Positions 1 through 8,822 of a stretch of DNA of 27,437 nt are shown here, one piece after another; position 1 is the stretch's first letter, and each line of letters opens with the position of its first letter. A program made the position numbers and the translations under genes. The DNA lies in the NCBI GenBank assembly GCA_009705235.1, contig WLCR01000001.1:1-27437 (forward strand). The letters are read 5' to 3'. The stretch is from Actinomycetota bacterium. Lineage in GTDB: Bacteria; Actinomycetota; Actinomycetes; Nanopelagicales; Nanopelagicaceae. Under the pieces are notes generated by a model that did no database searches, was not told the DNA's origin, and was given only the letters and a program-made list of their open reading frames with translations.

Positions 1-1
1 G

Positions 2-259
2 CCAGTCACTGCTAAATCAGCACGTGATTACAGCCGTGTGATGTTTGCTGGCGCACACGATGAAAGTCCTGATCGTCAAGGTCGCGTAACAATTCCACAA
101 TCACTTCGCACATATGCAGGATTAGAAAAAGAGTGCGTTGTTATTGGTGCAAATACTCGCGTAGAAATTTGGGACGCAACTGCATGGAATGAATATTTAA
201 CAGATCGTGAAAAGAGCTTTGCGGATGTTTCCGAGGAGGTCTTTCCAGGTTTGTTCTAA
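2..259 (+). CDS. mraZ: MraZ, transcriptional regulator of the dcw cluster (3' part only)
   Basis: The start lies before the window; the visible part is about 85 codons and ends in TAA at 257-259. It carries a D-R-Q-G-R motif followed by V-T-I-P, the DxxxR signature of the SpoVT/AbrB-like DNA-binding fold repeated twice in MraZ, and a conserved E-I-W-D segment. MraZ family proteins are about 140-150 residues, so this is the C-terminal half. MraZ binds repeats upstream of its own gene and controls the dcw operon; that site would lie outside the window. Its position directly before rsmH is the standard arrangement. The reading frame is intact, so the gene is cut by the window edge and not broken. 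Confidence 0.95.
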   Translation, partial: PVTAKSARDYSRVMFAGAHDESPDRQGRVTIPQSLRTYAGLEKECVVIGANTRVEIWDATAWNEYLTDREKSFADVSEEVFPGLF

Positions 260-270
260 CTCTCATTTGT

Positions 271-352
271 GGCCACTGCCGACCCTTCGAACGTAGCGGC
301 GCCCCTTCCCCGGTGCCGTTGCTAAACAAAGATCCGTCGGCCGGCAGTGACC
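271..352 (+). promoter_or_regulatory. mraW RNA motif: structured leader RNA upstream of rsmH
   Basis: The 143-nt gap between mraZ and rsmH can fold strongly. An inner hairpin pairs 293-303 with 312-322 (11 bp including three G-U pairs). Its loop contains CUUCCCC at 305-311, the terminal-loop sequence I recall for the mraW RNA motif described in Actinobacteria ahead of mraW (rsmH) operons. An outer stem pairs 274-281 (CACTGCCG) perfectly with 342-349 (CGGCAGTG) and extends through 271-272/351-352. The stems and loop are read directly from sequence; the family name is from memory and the cis-regulatory role is inferred from position. The rest of the gap holds only the rsmH ribosome binding site (GGGGG around 393-397). 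Confidence 0.8.
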
Positions 353-402
353 AGAGCTGAGAGCTAGTAGTTAGTTCTATCAATACACGAAAGGGGGAAG
401 AG

Positions 403-1356
403 ATGACTAGTACGACAGAACATGTATCTGTGATGCGCGATCGTTGCGTCGATCTTTTGTCCCCTGCAATTGCTGCCGCTACTAATCCAGTTGTTGTTGA
501 TGCAACATTAGGTCTTGGCGGTCACACAGAAGCTTTGCTCCAAAAGTTTCCACATCTAACTGTTATTGGCATTGATCGCGATCTTGATGCAATTTCTAAA
601 GCAACTGCTCGTCTTGCTCCGTATGCAGATCGCTTAAAGACTGCACATTCAACCTTTGATGGCATTGCAGAAATTGTTGCAAGTTTTGGATATAAGCACA
701 TTGATGGCGCGTTATTTGATCTGGGTGTTTCTTCGATGCAACTTGATCAACCTGAACGTGGTTTTTCTTATTCACAGGATGCTCCACTCGATATGCGTAT
801 GGATCGCTCACAGTCTCTGACAGCGGGGGAGATCATCAATACCTATGAACCAGGTCAATTAGTTCGGATCCTTCGCACATATGGTGAAGAAAAGTTTGCT
901 ACAAGAATTGTTGAATCAATTGTTAAGCAGCGAGCAATTTCCCCAATGAACTCAACTACTCAGCTTGCTTCATTGGTAAAAGAGGCTATTCCGGCTGCAA
1001 CTCGTCGCACAGGTGGTAACCCAGCAAAGCGCACCTTTCAGGCGCTTCGTATTGAAACTAATGACGAGCTAGGCACAATCACACGTGCATTGCCTGCAGC
1101 CCTAGAGCTCCTCAATATTGGTGCGCGTTTAGTTGTTATGTCATTCCAATCTCTTGAAGATCGAATCGTTAAACAGTTATTTGTTGCATCCACTTCATCT
1201 GGAACTCCACGCAATCTTCCTTTCGAACTTCCAGAATTAGCTGCCAAATTTTCAATGATTACTCGCGGAAGTGAAACTCCAACAGATGCTGAACTTGAAG
1301 AAAATTCACGTTCTCAATCTGTACGGCTTCGCGCAATTGAAAGGGTGGCCGCATAA
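403..1356 (+). CDS. rsmH: 16S rRNA (cytosine-1402-N4)-methyltransferase RsmH
   Basis: This S-adenosylmethionine-dependent enzyme (formerly MraW) methylates N4 of C1402 in the decoding centre of 16S rRNA. At 317 residues it has the family's usual length. Visible motifs are the SAM-binding loop D-A-T-L-G-L-G-G-H near residues 33-41, an I-D-R-D acidic motif, the signature F-D-L-G-V-S-S-M-Q followed by R-G-F-S and P-L-D-M-R-M-D, then R-T-F-Q-A-L-R-I-x-x-N and S-F-Q-S-L-E-D-R near the C-terminus. The ATG at 403 follows a purine-rich AAGGGGGAAGAG. The gene begins just after the structured leader RNA, and its stop overlaps the ftsL start by one base (TAATG). Confidence 0.97.
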   Translation: MTSTTEHVSVMRDRCVDLLSPAIAAATNPVVVDATLGLGGHTEALLQKFPHLTVIGIDRDLDAISKATARLAPYADRLKTAHSTFDGIAEIVASFGYKHIDGALFDLGVSSMQLDQPERGFSYSQDAPLDMRMDRSQSLTAGEIINTYEPGQLVRILRTYGEEKFATRIVESIVKQRAISPMNSTTQLASLVKEAIPAATRRTGGNPAKRTFQALRIETNDELGTITRALPAALELLNIGARLVVMSFQSLEDRIVKQLFVASTSSGTPRNLPFELPELAAKFSMITRGSETPTDAELEENSRSQSVRLRAIERVAA

Positions 1357-1760
1357 TGGCTATGACAGCCTTTGCTCCTGCAATTACTCGCTCAAAAGAA
1401 ATTTTCGCTGAAAAGTCATCACAAGTTGTTCTTAAACTTGTTCCAGATTTATCTAGCGGAAAGCAAGCCGATCGAAAATTCTTTGCAAAATTTGTGACCG
1501 TTATTGGCGTTATTGGTCTTATGCTCCTTCTCCTGATCAATACCTTGCTGGCTCAAGATGCTTTTGAACTTACTAGCTTGAAGCTTGAAGCCAAGTTAAT
1601 TAGTGATGAGCGTGAGGCAATTGCTCGCCAGATAGACAAAATTTCCTCACCTGATGCACTTGCAAAATCTGCGATCGACTTAGGAATGAAACCATCAGAA
1701 AATCCAACCTTCTTGTCTCTAGACAAACCAGTTGCAGATGTACCGGTAAAAAATGGGTAA
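1356..1760 (+). CDS. ftsL: FtsL-like septum-forming protein
   Basis: This 134-residue bitopic membrane protein has a cytoplasmic N-terminus of about 48 residues, one hydrophobic segment at about 49-66, and an extracytoplasmic region rich in Leu/Ile and charged residues that would form a short coiled coil. It ends with an A-I-D-L-G-M-K-P stretch typical of FtsL/DivIC proteins. FtsL sequence is poorly conserved, so the call rests on length, topology and position between rsmH and ftsI. FtsL scaffolds and activates FtsW-FtsI with FtsQ and FtsB/DivIC. AAGGGTGG at 1341-1348 favours the ATG at 1356 over the one at 1362. The end overlaps ftsI by 8 nt. Confidence 0.88.
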   Translation: MAMTAFAPAITRSKEIFAEKSSQVVLKLVPDLSSGKQADRKFFAKFVTVIGVIGLMLLLLINTLLAQDAFELTSLKLEAKLISDEREAIARQIDKISSPDALAKSAIDLGMKPSENPTFLSLDKPVADVPVKNG

Positions 1761-3552
1761 TTTCTCATTAACGCATAACCGAATCAGAGCGCTTATTCTT
1801 ATGACCGCTGTGATTATGTTTTTGTTTGGGCTCCGCCTTGTACAAGTCCAGGCGTTACAGGCAAATGATTATCGCGCGCGTGCGGTTAATGAAATGGAAA
1901 AAATAAAGACTCTTCAGGCACCACGCGGTGATATCACTGATATAAATGGCGTGCCCTTTGCTAGAAGTGTTGCAGCGACAAGCATCGTTGTAGATCAAAC
2001 TCAAATTTTGAATCCAGCCAAGGTTGCTGCTTTTGTTGCTCCAATACTTAATATGAGCGTCTCTGATGTTCAAAAAGCGTTGACCGGTAAGCGCAAGTGG
2101 AACATGGTTGCTGAAAATGCAAAGCCTGCAACATGGCTGAAGCTGACACAGGCCATCGATCAGTACAACTCAAAATTTCCTGGAATGAGCCCAGACCGAA
2201 TCATTGGCTTCTTCCCAGAGCGTAGTTATGTTCGTGAGTACCCATCAGGGTCTTTGATTGCATCATTGATTGGTTTTGTTAATCACGATGGAGTCGGTGC
2301 AACTGGTCTTGAATCCAGTATGAATTCATTAATCTCTGGCACACAGGGCAAGTATTCATATGCCAATGGTTATAAAGCTGAAATTCCTGGTTCACAATCA
2401 GAAATTATTCCAGCCCAAGCTGGAACATCCATTCGGCTAACTGTAGATCGTGATATTCAATGGGTGGCATCCCAAGCTATCGCTGATGCAGTTAAATCCT
2501 CTAACGCATTAAGCGGAACAGTAATTGTGATGGATCCAAAGACGGGTCAGATTTTGGCACATGCAACGGCACCAACCTTTGATCCAAACAACACATCAAA
2601 AGTTTCACTAGTTGCGATGCGTAATCCCTCAGTTCAAGATGTCTACGAACCAGGTTCTACAGGCAAGGTAATGACACTTGCAGCAGCATTAGAAGAAAAG
2701 AAAATCACTCCAGAAACCGTTTTAACAATCCCTTACGCTTTAAAGCGTTCAGTAAAGGTATTCCATGATCATGAGCCACATTCAACTCAGCGTTTGACTA
2801 CAGCTGGAGTTCTTGCGGTTTCAAGTAATACTGGTTCTATCAAAATTGGCGAAATGCTCCCAAATCAAACGCTGTACGACTATCTGACAAAGTTCGGCAT
2901 CGGTTTAAAAACAGGTTCTGGTTTACCAGGAGAATCACGAGGAATTCTTCCAAAGGTAGCAGATTGGTCTGGGACAACTGCACCAACAGTGGCTTTCGGC
3001 CAGGGTTACTCATTAACTGCCATGCAGGCAACAAGTGTTTTCGCGACAATTGCAAATAACGGAGTTCGAGTATCTCCAACGGTGATTGCGGGAACAAGTG
3101 ATTCCAGCGGAAATTACACACCTTCTGCAACTCGCGAAAGCGTTCGTGTGATCAGCACAGATACGGCGGTAAAGATGCGTTTGATGATGGAGAGTGTTGT
3201 TTCAGCAAATGGAACAGCACCATCTGCAGCAATCGCAGGTTATCGAGTTGCCGGTAAGACTGGTACAGCAATGCGTATTGATGACACATGTGGTTGCTAC
3301 CGAGGATATACGGCATCTTTCATCGGTTTTGCTCCAGCAGATAATCCAGCTTATGTCATTTCAGTAACTATTCAAGATCCAAAGGGTATCCACTGGGGTG
3401 GAGCACTTGGCGGCCCAGTATTTAAAAAGGTAATGTCTTTTGTTCTTCAGTCAAAGGGAATCGCACCAACAGGCACAAGAGTTATTCCAGTTGCTTTGAC
3501 AGAAAAACAGTTAATTGCTGCAAAGAAGGCCGCACGTGCCAAGACCGATTGA
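1753..3552 (+). CDS. ftsI: FtsI/PBP3-type class B penicillin-binding protein, septal D,D-transpeptidase
   Basis: FtsI cross-links septal peptidoglycan. The 599-residue protein has one N-terminal transmembrane anchor (about 9-28), a PBP dimerisation domain and a C-terminal transpeptidase domain. The three active-site motifs are present: S-T-G-K with nucleophile S302 and K305, S-S-N at 357-359, and K-T-G-T at 502-505. Length is normal for the family, called PbpB in mycobacteria. The gene overlaps ftsL by 8 nt and runs 17 nt into murE. A C-G-C pair at 513-515, just after the KTG motif, is a small peculiarity. No strong Shine-Dalgarno precedes the ATG, so translation probably depends on coupling to ftsL. 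Confidence 0.97.
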   Translation: MGNFSLTHNRIRALILMTAVIMFLFGLRLVQVQALQANDYRARAVNEMEKIKTLQAPRGDITDINGVPFARSVAATSIVVDQTQILNPAKVAAFVAPILNMSVSDVQKALTGKRKWNMVAENAKPATWLKLTQAIDQYNSKFPGMSPDRIIGFFPERSYVREYPSGSLIASLIGFVNHDGVGATGLESSMNSLISGTQGKYSYANGYKAEIPGSQSEIIPAQAGTSIRLTVDRDIQWVASQAIADAVKSSNALSGTVIVMDPKTGQILAHATAPTFDPNNTSKVSLVAMRNPSVQDVYEPGSTGKVMTLAAALEEKKITPETVLTIPYALKRSVKVFHDHEPHSTQRLTTAGVLAVSSNTGSIKIGEMLPNQTLYDYLTKFGIGLKTGSGLPGESRGILPKVADWSGTTAPTVAFGQGYSLTAMQATSVFATIANNGVRVSPTVIAGTSDSSGNYTPSATRESVRVISTDTAVKMRLMMESVVSANGTAPSAAIAGYRVAGKTGTAMRIDDTCGCYRGYTASFIGFAPADNPAYVISVTIQDPKGIHWGGALGGPVFKKVMSFVLQSKGIAPTGTRVIPVALTEKQLIAAKKAARAKTD

Positions 3553-5020
3553 AGAATTCAAAAGAACAGTTCAGTCTGTAGCAGCAATAGCCAATGCAAC
3601 CCTGACAGGTGACTCAACCACTGTCATCACCGGCTTAACGCTATCTAGTAATAATGTCCAAGACGGCGATTTGTTTATAGCTCTGCCTGGCCAAAAGGTA
3701 CATGGTGCTAGTTTTGTTCACGATGCTATTTCTCGTGGTGCAGTAGCAGTACTGACGGATGCAGAGGGAGCTTCAAAGGTAACGGGTGTTCCTGTAATCA
3801 TTAGTGAAAACCCAAGACGCGCAGCAGGAGTTATCAGTGCCTGGTTTTACAGCGAGCCGATGCGGGATTTGTATAGTGTTGGCGTAACCGGCACAAACGG
3901 TAAAACAACAGTTACGACTTTGTTGCATCAGATCATGTCAGCTGCGGGACGCGATAGCGGATTGATCGGTACTGTTGAAACCCGAATTGGTAGTGAGATT
4001 CTTACGAGCAAGCGCACAACCCCCGAAAGTATCGATTTACAGGCGTTATCAGCGGTTATGCGTGAGCGCCATATGCGCAACCTTGTAATGGAAGTTTCTA
4101 GCCATGCAATAACTCTTGAGCGTATTCGTGGCAGTCATTTTGCTGTAGTTGCATTTACTAACCTTTCACAGGATCACTTAGATTTTCACAAGACCATGGA
4201 TGATTATTTTGAAGCAAAGGCAAAGTTATTCACCTTTGAATTTGCAGATTTGGCTGTAATAAACATTGATGATGACCATGGTGTGCAACTAGCGGCGAAA
4301 ACCGAACTTCCAGTCATGACCGTTTCTCGCCATAACCACAATGCAACTTGGCACTACGTTTCAATTTCACCAGATTATGCAGGTGCCCATGTTGCTATAC
4401 GAGGCAGTGGTGGAATTTTAATTGAAGGAAAGATCCAGCTACATGGTGGTTATAACTATGACAATCTCTTAATGGCAGTTGCCATTGCAAATGAAAGTGG
4501 AATAGATCCAATAGATATCGCCGCACTGCTGCCTCACCTAACGGGGGCAGCTGGACGACTTGAATCTGTGCGTCTTGGCCAAAACTTCACAGCTCTTGTT
4601 GATTACGCACACTCGCCAGATGCAGTTGCGCGAGTATTAGAAACTGCCCATGAAATTACAGATGGTCGCGTGATTGCCGTTCTTGGTTGTGGTGGTGATC
4701 GAGACACATCAAAGCGACCATTAATGGGTAAGGCGTTGCACGAGGGAGCAGATGTCGCAATCTTTACAAGTGATAACCCTCGTTCAGAAAAGCCCGAAGA
4801 GATTTTAGTTCAGATGACATTGGGTCTAGATATTCACGAACCAAGTGCAGTGATTATTGATCGATCTGCTGCAATAAAAACCGCCGTCAATGAGGCTAAA
4901 GAGGGCGACCTTGTTCTAATACTAGGAAAAGGTCATGAAAAAGGACAGGAAATTGCTGGCGTTAGTCATCCCTTTGATGATCGCGTGGAGCTTGCTCGCG
5001 CAATTGAGGACAAAAAGTGA
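3536..5020 (+). CDS. murE: UDP-MurNAc-L-Ala-D-Glu:meso-diaminopimelate ligase
   Basis: MurE adds the third stem-peptide residue in the cytoplasm using ATP. The protein shows the Mur-ligase P-loop G-T-N-G-K-T at about 119-124, the T-T-P-E-S segment, S-Q-D-H-L-D-F-H in the central domain, and D-N-P-R at 413-416, the motif associated with meso-diaminopimelate selection over lysine. I place the start at GTG 3536 because AAGAAGG at 3523-3529 lies 6 nt upstream; this gives 494 residues. A TTG at 3515 would add seven residues with no clear ribosome site. The start lies inside ftsI (17-nt overlap), and the end overlaps murF as GTGA. Confidence 0.95.
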   Translation: MPRPIEEFKRTVQSVAAIANATLTGDSTTVITGLTLSSNNVQDGDLFIALPGQKVHGASFVHDAISRGAVAVLTDAEGASKVTGVPVIISENPRRAAGVISAWFYSEPMRDLYSVGVTGTNGKTTVTTLLHQIMSAAGRDSGLIGTVETRIGSEILTSKRTTPESIDLQALSAVMRERHMRNLVMEVSSHAITLERIRGSHFAVVAFTNLSQDHLDFHKTMDDYFEAKAKLFTFEFADLAVINIDDDHGVQLAAKTELPVMTVSRHNHNATWHYVSISPDYAGAHVAIRGSGGILIEGKIQLHGGYNYDNLLMAVAIANESGIDPIDIAALLPHLTGAAGRLESVRLGQNFTALVDYAHSPDAVARVLETAHEITDGRVIAVLGCGGDRDTSKRPLMGKALHEGADVAIFTSDNPRSEKPEEILVQMTLGLDIHEPSAVIIDRSAAIKTAVNEAKEGDLVLILGKGHEKGQEIAGVSHPFDDRVELARAIEDKK

Positions 5021-6387
5021 TTACTTTAACCGCAGGAGAGATCGCTTTATTAGTTGGCGGAGAACTTCATTGCGATAAAGATTTGTTAGTTTCTAAAGCT
5101 CCTGTATTTGACTCGCGTTTGGCAACACCTGGTTGCATTTTCTTGGCGCTAAAGGGCGAAAAAGTAGATGGTCATGATTTTGCTGCTGATGCCTACCGCG
5201 CAGGAGCAATGTTTTCAATGACAACACATCGAATCGATGGACCATGCATAGTTGTAAAAGATGTTTTGGTCGCTCTATCTGCTGTGGCTGCATTTGTACG
5301 CAAGCGTTTAACCGGCTTAACAGTTGTTGGAATCACTGGGTCTCAAGGAAAGACAAGTACAAAAGATTTACTCGCACATATGCTCAGTGTTGCTGGTCCA
5401 ACTGTGGCACCAGCGGGTTCATTTAATAATGACTTAGGCTTACCAATTACCTTGCTTCAATGTGATGAACGCACAAAGTTTTGTATTCTTGAAATGGGTG
5501 CACGCCACAAAGGCGATATTGCTCGACTATGCGAAATCGCACAACCAAATATTGCGGTAGTTCTGGTTGTTGGCACCGCACATCTTGGAGAATTTGGCTC
5601 AGTTCAAGCAATAGCAGAAACTAAATCAGAGTTAGTTCAATCGCTAGGCGCAGATGGGATTGCAATACTTGGTAGCTATGACCAATACACACCTGCCATG
5701 GCATCACTACATACTGGTAGAACAATTGTTTTCGGTAATGGCCAAGAAGTTCGTGCCGCAGATGTTGAAATTCGTGAAGGCTGTCCACACTTTGATCTAG
5801 TGACTCCTGCCGGTCGAGACGCGGTTGGAATGCGTTTAGTGGGTGAGCATCAGGTTTCAAATGCACTTGCTGTCGCAGCAGTTGGAACAGCTTTAGAGCT
5901 ACCTATCGAGTTAATTGCAAGTTCGCTATCGACCGCAGAAAATGCCAGCAAGTGGCGCATGGAGCTCCATGACGCATTTGGACTTTTGATAATAAATGAT
6001 GCATACAACGCTAATCCAGATTCAATGTCTGCAGCAATGCGCTCCCTGGTCCTATTTGCCCAAGAAAGAGGAGGGGAATCATGGGCTTTTGTAGGAAAAA
6101 TGCATGAACTCGGCGAGTCAAGTACTGCCCAGCATGAAGCAATTGGCACTCTAGCCCAAGAGATCGGTATCGATCATTTGGTTGCCATTGGTGCACCTGA
6201 ATATGGCAATCCAATGGGTCAGATGCTTGTTCATCACTACGCCAGCATTGATGAATGCCTTTCTATGACTGATTATTTCTCTGCCGGTGATGTAGTTCTT
6301 GTAAAGGCATCACGTTCTGAAGGATTTGAAGTGCTTGCACAAAAACTAGAAAGTTTATGGTTAGACAAGAGCGGAGTTGAAAGTTGA
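5017..6387 (+). CDS. murF: UDP-MurNAc-tripeptide:D-alanyl-D-alanine ligase
   Basis: MurF attaches the D-Ala-D-Ala dipeptide and completes the cytoplasmic UDP-MurNAc-pentapeptide. The 456-residue protein has the N-terminal MurE/MurF-type substrate domain, a P-loop G-S-Q-G-K-T at 108-113, an L-E-M-G-A-R segment followed by G-D-I, and the family signature N-D-A-Y-N-A-N-P-D-S starting at 327. The start is GTG at 5017 within GTGA, overlapping the murE stop by 4 nt, with GAGGA at 5006-5010 as ribosome site. The end likewise overlaps mraY by 4 nt (TTGA). No ddl gene lies nearby, so the dipeptide must be supplied from elsewhere in the genome. Confidence 0.96.
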   Translation: MITLTAGEIALLVGGELHCDKDLLVSKAPVFDSRLATPGCIFLALKGEKVDGHDFAADAYRAGAMFSMTTHRIDGPCIVVKDVLVALSAVAAFVRKRLTGLTVVGITGSQGKTSTKDLLAHMLSVAGPTVAPAGSFNNDLGLPITLLQCDERTKFCILEMGARHKGDIARLCEIAQPNIAVVLVVGTAHLGEFGSVQAIAETKSELVQSLGADGIAILGSYDQYTPAMASLHTGRTIVFGNGQEVRAADVEIREGCPHFDLVTPAGRDAVGMRLVGEHQVSNALAVAAVGTALELPIELIASSLSTAENASKWRMELHDAFGLLIINDAYNANPDSMSAAMRSLVLFAQERGGESWAFVGKMHELGESSTAQHEAIGTLAQEIGIDHLVAIGAPEYGNPMGQMLVHHYASIDECLSMTDYFSAGDVVLVKASRSEGFEVLAQKLESLWLDKSGVES

Positions 6388-7442
6388 GACAGATTCTTAT
6401 TGCTGGCGCCTTCGCACTGGTATTTGCACTTTTTGGAACTCGCGTATTGATTCGCATTCTTGCAGCCAAAGGGTATGGACAAATTATTCGCGATGATGGC
6501 CCAAGCAGTCACCACATAAAGCATGGCACACCGACTATGGGTGGAATCATATTTATTTGTGCAGCCGTTCTCGGGTATTTGACTGCTCACTTAGTGACAG
6601 GCAACGCAGTAACAGTTTCCGCCGTGCTGGTTATTGGATTAGTGGTCTCACTGGGCTTCATTGGTTTCTTAGATGACTGGCTTAAAGTCTCGCGTCAGAA
6701 TTCACGAGGATTACCAGGTCGATTCAAGTTAATTGGCCAAGCTATTTTTGCTGCCATCTTTGGTTATTTGGGATTACAGTTTGTTGATTCTGATTCCTTA
6801 ACTCCAATTTCGCAATATTTGTCAGGCGTGCGCGAAACTTCGATCTACTTAGGTTCTGGATTGGCAATTATTTGGATTGTCATCATGGTGATGTCCGCAA
6901 GTAACGGCGTGAACTTAACCGATGGCCTAGATGGATTAGCCACTGGTGCATCCATTATGACTTTCTTGGCATTTGTTTTGATTGGTGTTTGGGAGTTTGG
7001 ACAAAGCTGCGCACTTAATGCCGCGGCCGGGTGCTATGCAGTTCGAGATCCTTTGGACTTAGCTGTTTTAGCTGCTGCATTTGCTGGTGGCTGCACCGGA
7101 TTTCTTTGGTGGAATACAGCACCAGCCAAGATATTTATGGGCGACACTGGTTCTTTGGCATTAGGTGGTGCAATTGCTGGATTAGCAGCAACTTTACGAG
7201 TGGAACTGCTGCTGATTCCTCTTGGAGGACTTTTTGTCATCATCACAATGTCTGTACTCATTCAAACTCTCTATTTCAAAATCAGTGGCGGAAAACGTGT
7301 TTTCAAGATGGCACCGTTGCATCATCACTTTGAATTAGTTGGTTGGGAACAAATCACTATTGTTATTCGATTCTGGATTATCGCTGGCTTGTCAGTAGCT
7401 GCCGGGCTCGGTTTGTTTTACGCGCAGTGGGTAGCCAAATAA
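6384..7442 (+). CDS. mraY: Phospho-N-acetylmuramoyl-pentapeptide transferase MraY
   Basis: MraY transfers phospho-MurNAc-pentapeptide to undecaprenyl phosphate, making lipid I at the inner face of the membrane. The 352-residue protein is highly hydrophobic with about ten membrane segments. Key motifs are the Asp pair at D97-D98 (F-L-D-D-W), N-L-T-D-G-L-D-G-L from 177, M-G-D-T-G-S with D254, and the M-A-P-L-H-H-H-F-E loop from 309. The start is TTG at 6384, overlapping the murF stop as TTGA; GCGGAG at 6371-6376 can act as ribosome site, and the N-terminus aligns with the family. The next gene, murD, begins 3 nt after the stop. Confidence 0.97.
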   Translation: MRQILIAGAFALVFALFGTRVLIRILAAKGYGQIIRDDGPSSHHIKHGTPTMGGIIFICAAVLGYLTAHLVTGNAVTVSAVLVIGLVVSLGFIGFLDDWLKVSRQNSRGLPGRFKLIGQAIFAAIFGYLGLQFVDSDSLTPISQYLSGVRETSIYLGSGLAIIWIVIMVMSASNGVNLTDGLDGLATGASIMTFLAFVLIGVWEFGQSCALNAAAGCYAVRDPLDLAVLAAAFAGGCTGFLWWNTAPAKIFMGDTGSLALGGAIAGLAATLRVELLLIPLGGLFVIITMSVLIQTLYFKISGGKRVFKMAPLHHHFELVGWEQITIVIRFWIIAGLSVAAGLGLFYAQWVAK

Positions 7443-7445
7443 AAA

Positions 7446-8822
7446 ATGTCTACTCAATTTGCTGACCAACGATTCCTAATCTTAGGAGCAGGCGTAACTG
7501 GGTCAGCTGTTGCAAACGCTTTGAAAAGCCGCGGTGGCTCAGTCACGATTACAGATGACAATTCACATGATGCGGTGAAACCAGAAAATATTGATTTATC
7601 TAATTTCGATGCCGTAATCATTTCTCCGGGCTGGCGTCAAGATCACCCGCTAGTAGTAAAGGTGCTAGCCAGTGGTCTGCAGTTGTTAAACGAGATTGAC
7701 CTTGCGTGGCAGATTCGAACTGAAATTGCACCAGGACAAAAATGGTTGGCTCTGACCGGTACAAATGGAAAAACAACAACAGTTGAAATGGCTGCAAAGA
7801 TTCTGCAAACCGCTGGGTTAAAGGCGGTTGCGTGTGGCAATGTTGGTGACACAGTTATCGAGGCGGTTGATCGAAAAGATCCGTACGATTATTTGGTTCT
7901 GGAGCTTTCAAGTTTCCAATTGCATTGGGCCAAGCAGGCTCAGTTTGTATCAGCTGCGATTCTAAATATTGCAGATGATCATCTAGATTGGCATGGCAGC
8001 TTTGATGCTTATGCGGATGCAAAAATGTCAATTTTAGATAGATCAGATCTAGCTATTCTCAATGCAGATGATCAGGAAGTAGTGTTGCGAGCTAATCGGT
8101 TTAGTGGACGGAAAGTCTTTTTCTCACTAGATACTCCAGGACCTGGCGAGATTGGTGTTGTTGAAGAGTTATTGGTCGACAGGGCATTTGTCGCAGACCC
8201 TCTTGAAGCCGCGATGATTTGTGAGCTCAAAGACATCACACCAACAGTGCCCCACAATGTTTCTAACGCTCTAGCTGCAGCAGCACTTGCTCGGACTATA
8301 GGTGTTTCACATGAACACATCCAAAAGGCATTGCAAGAGTTCACACCTGGACGCCACCGTATTGAAACTGTTTACGAAAGTGAATCAATTTCTTGGGTCG
8401 ATGATTCAAAAGCGACTAATCCGCATGCTGCATCAGCATCTTTGATGTCTCATCTATCTGTTGTCTGGATTGCTGGGGGATTAGCTAAAGGTGCGGATAT
8501 GAATCCGCTGGTTCAACGTTGTAAGGCTCGAATCAAAGCGGTGATTCTTATTGGCGCAGATCGACAGCTGATTGCAGATGCATTAAACGAACACGCACCT
8601 AGCATCCCTTTTGTTCTTGTTGATGCGCCTTCCGATTACGCACGTGGAGGAGATTCAAATTCCTTAATGGAGGCTGTGGTTGCACAAGCGGTCACATTTG
8701 TTACGCCAGGAGATACCGTTTTAATGGCGCCAGCTTGTGCGTCGATGGATCAATTCATTTCATATGCCGATCGCGGAGATCGTTTTGCTGCTGCAGTGCG
8801 CAAGGTAGTTGCTCATGAGTAA
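7446..8822 (+). CDS. murD: UDP-N-acetylmuramoyl-L-alanine:D-glutamate ligase
   Basis: MurD adds D-glutamate to UDP-MurNAc-L-Ala. The 458-residue protein has a Rossmann-like N-terminus (L-I-L-G-A-G-V-T-G-S), the Mur-ligase P-loop G-T-N-G-K-T-T at 105-111, D-D-H-L-D-W-H in the central domain, and D-D-S-K-A-T-N-P-H-A, diagnostic of MurD, in the C-terminal part. It starts at ATG 7446 only 3 nt after mraY, with an A-rich gap and no recognisable Shine-Dalgarno, so reinitiation after mraY is likely. Its last 8 nt overlap ftsW. Confidence 0.96.
   Translation: MSTQFADQRFLILGAGVTGSAVANALKSRGGSVTITDDNSHDAVKPENIDLSNFDAVIISPGWRQDHPLVVKVLASGLQLLNEIDLAWQIRTEIAPGQKWLALTGTNGKTTTVEMAAKILQTAGLKAVACGNVGDTVIEAVDRKDPYDYLVLELSSFQLHWAKQAQFVSAAILNIADDHLDWHGSFDAYADAKMSILDRSDLAILNADDQEVVLRANRFSGRKVFFSLDTPGPGEIGVVEELLVDRAFVADPLEAAMICELKDITPTVPHNVSNALAAAALARTIGVSHEHIQKALQEFTPGRHRIETVYESESISWVDDSKATNPHAASASLMSHLSVVWIAGGLAKGADMNPLVQRCKARIKAVILIGADRQLIADALNEHAPSIPFVLVDAPSDYARGGDSNSLMEAVVAQAVTFVTPGDTVLMAPACASMDQFISYADRGDRFAAAVRKVVAHE

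Noticed and set aside
141..383. Minus-strand open frame across the mraZ-rsmH gap
   Set aside because: It covers the structured mraW-type leader and the mraZ 3' end on the opposite strand; low complexity and no family resemblance.
3515..3535. TTG start for MurE seven codons upstream
   Set aside because: GTG 3536 has AAGAAGG at good spacing and gives a MurE-like N-terminus; the TTG has no ribosome site.
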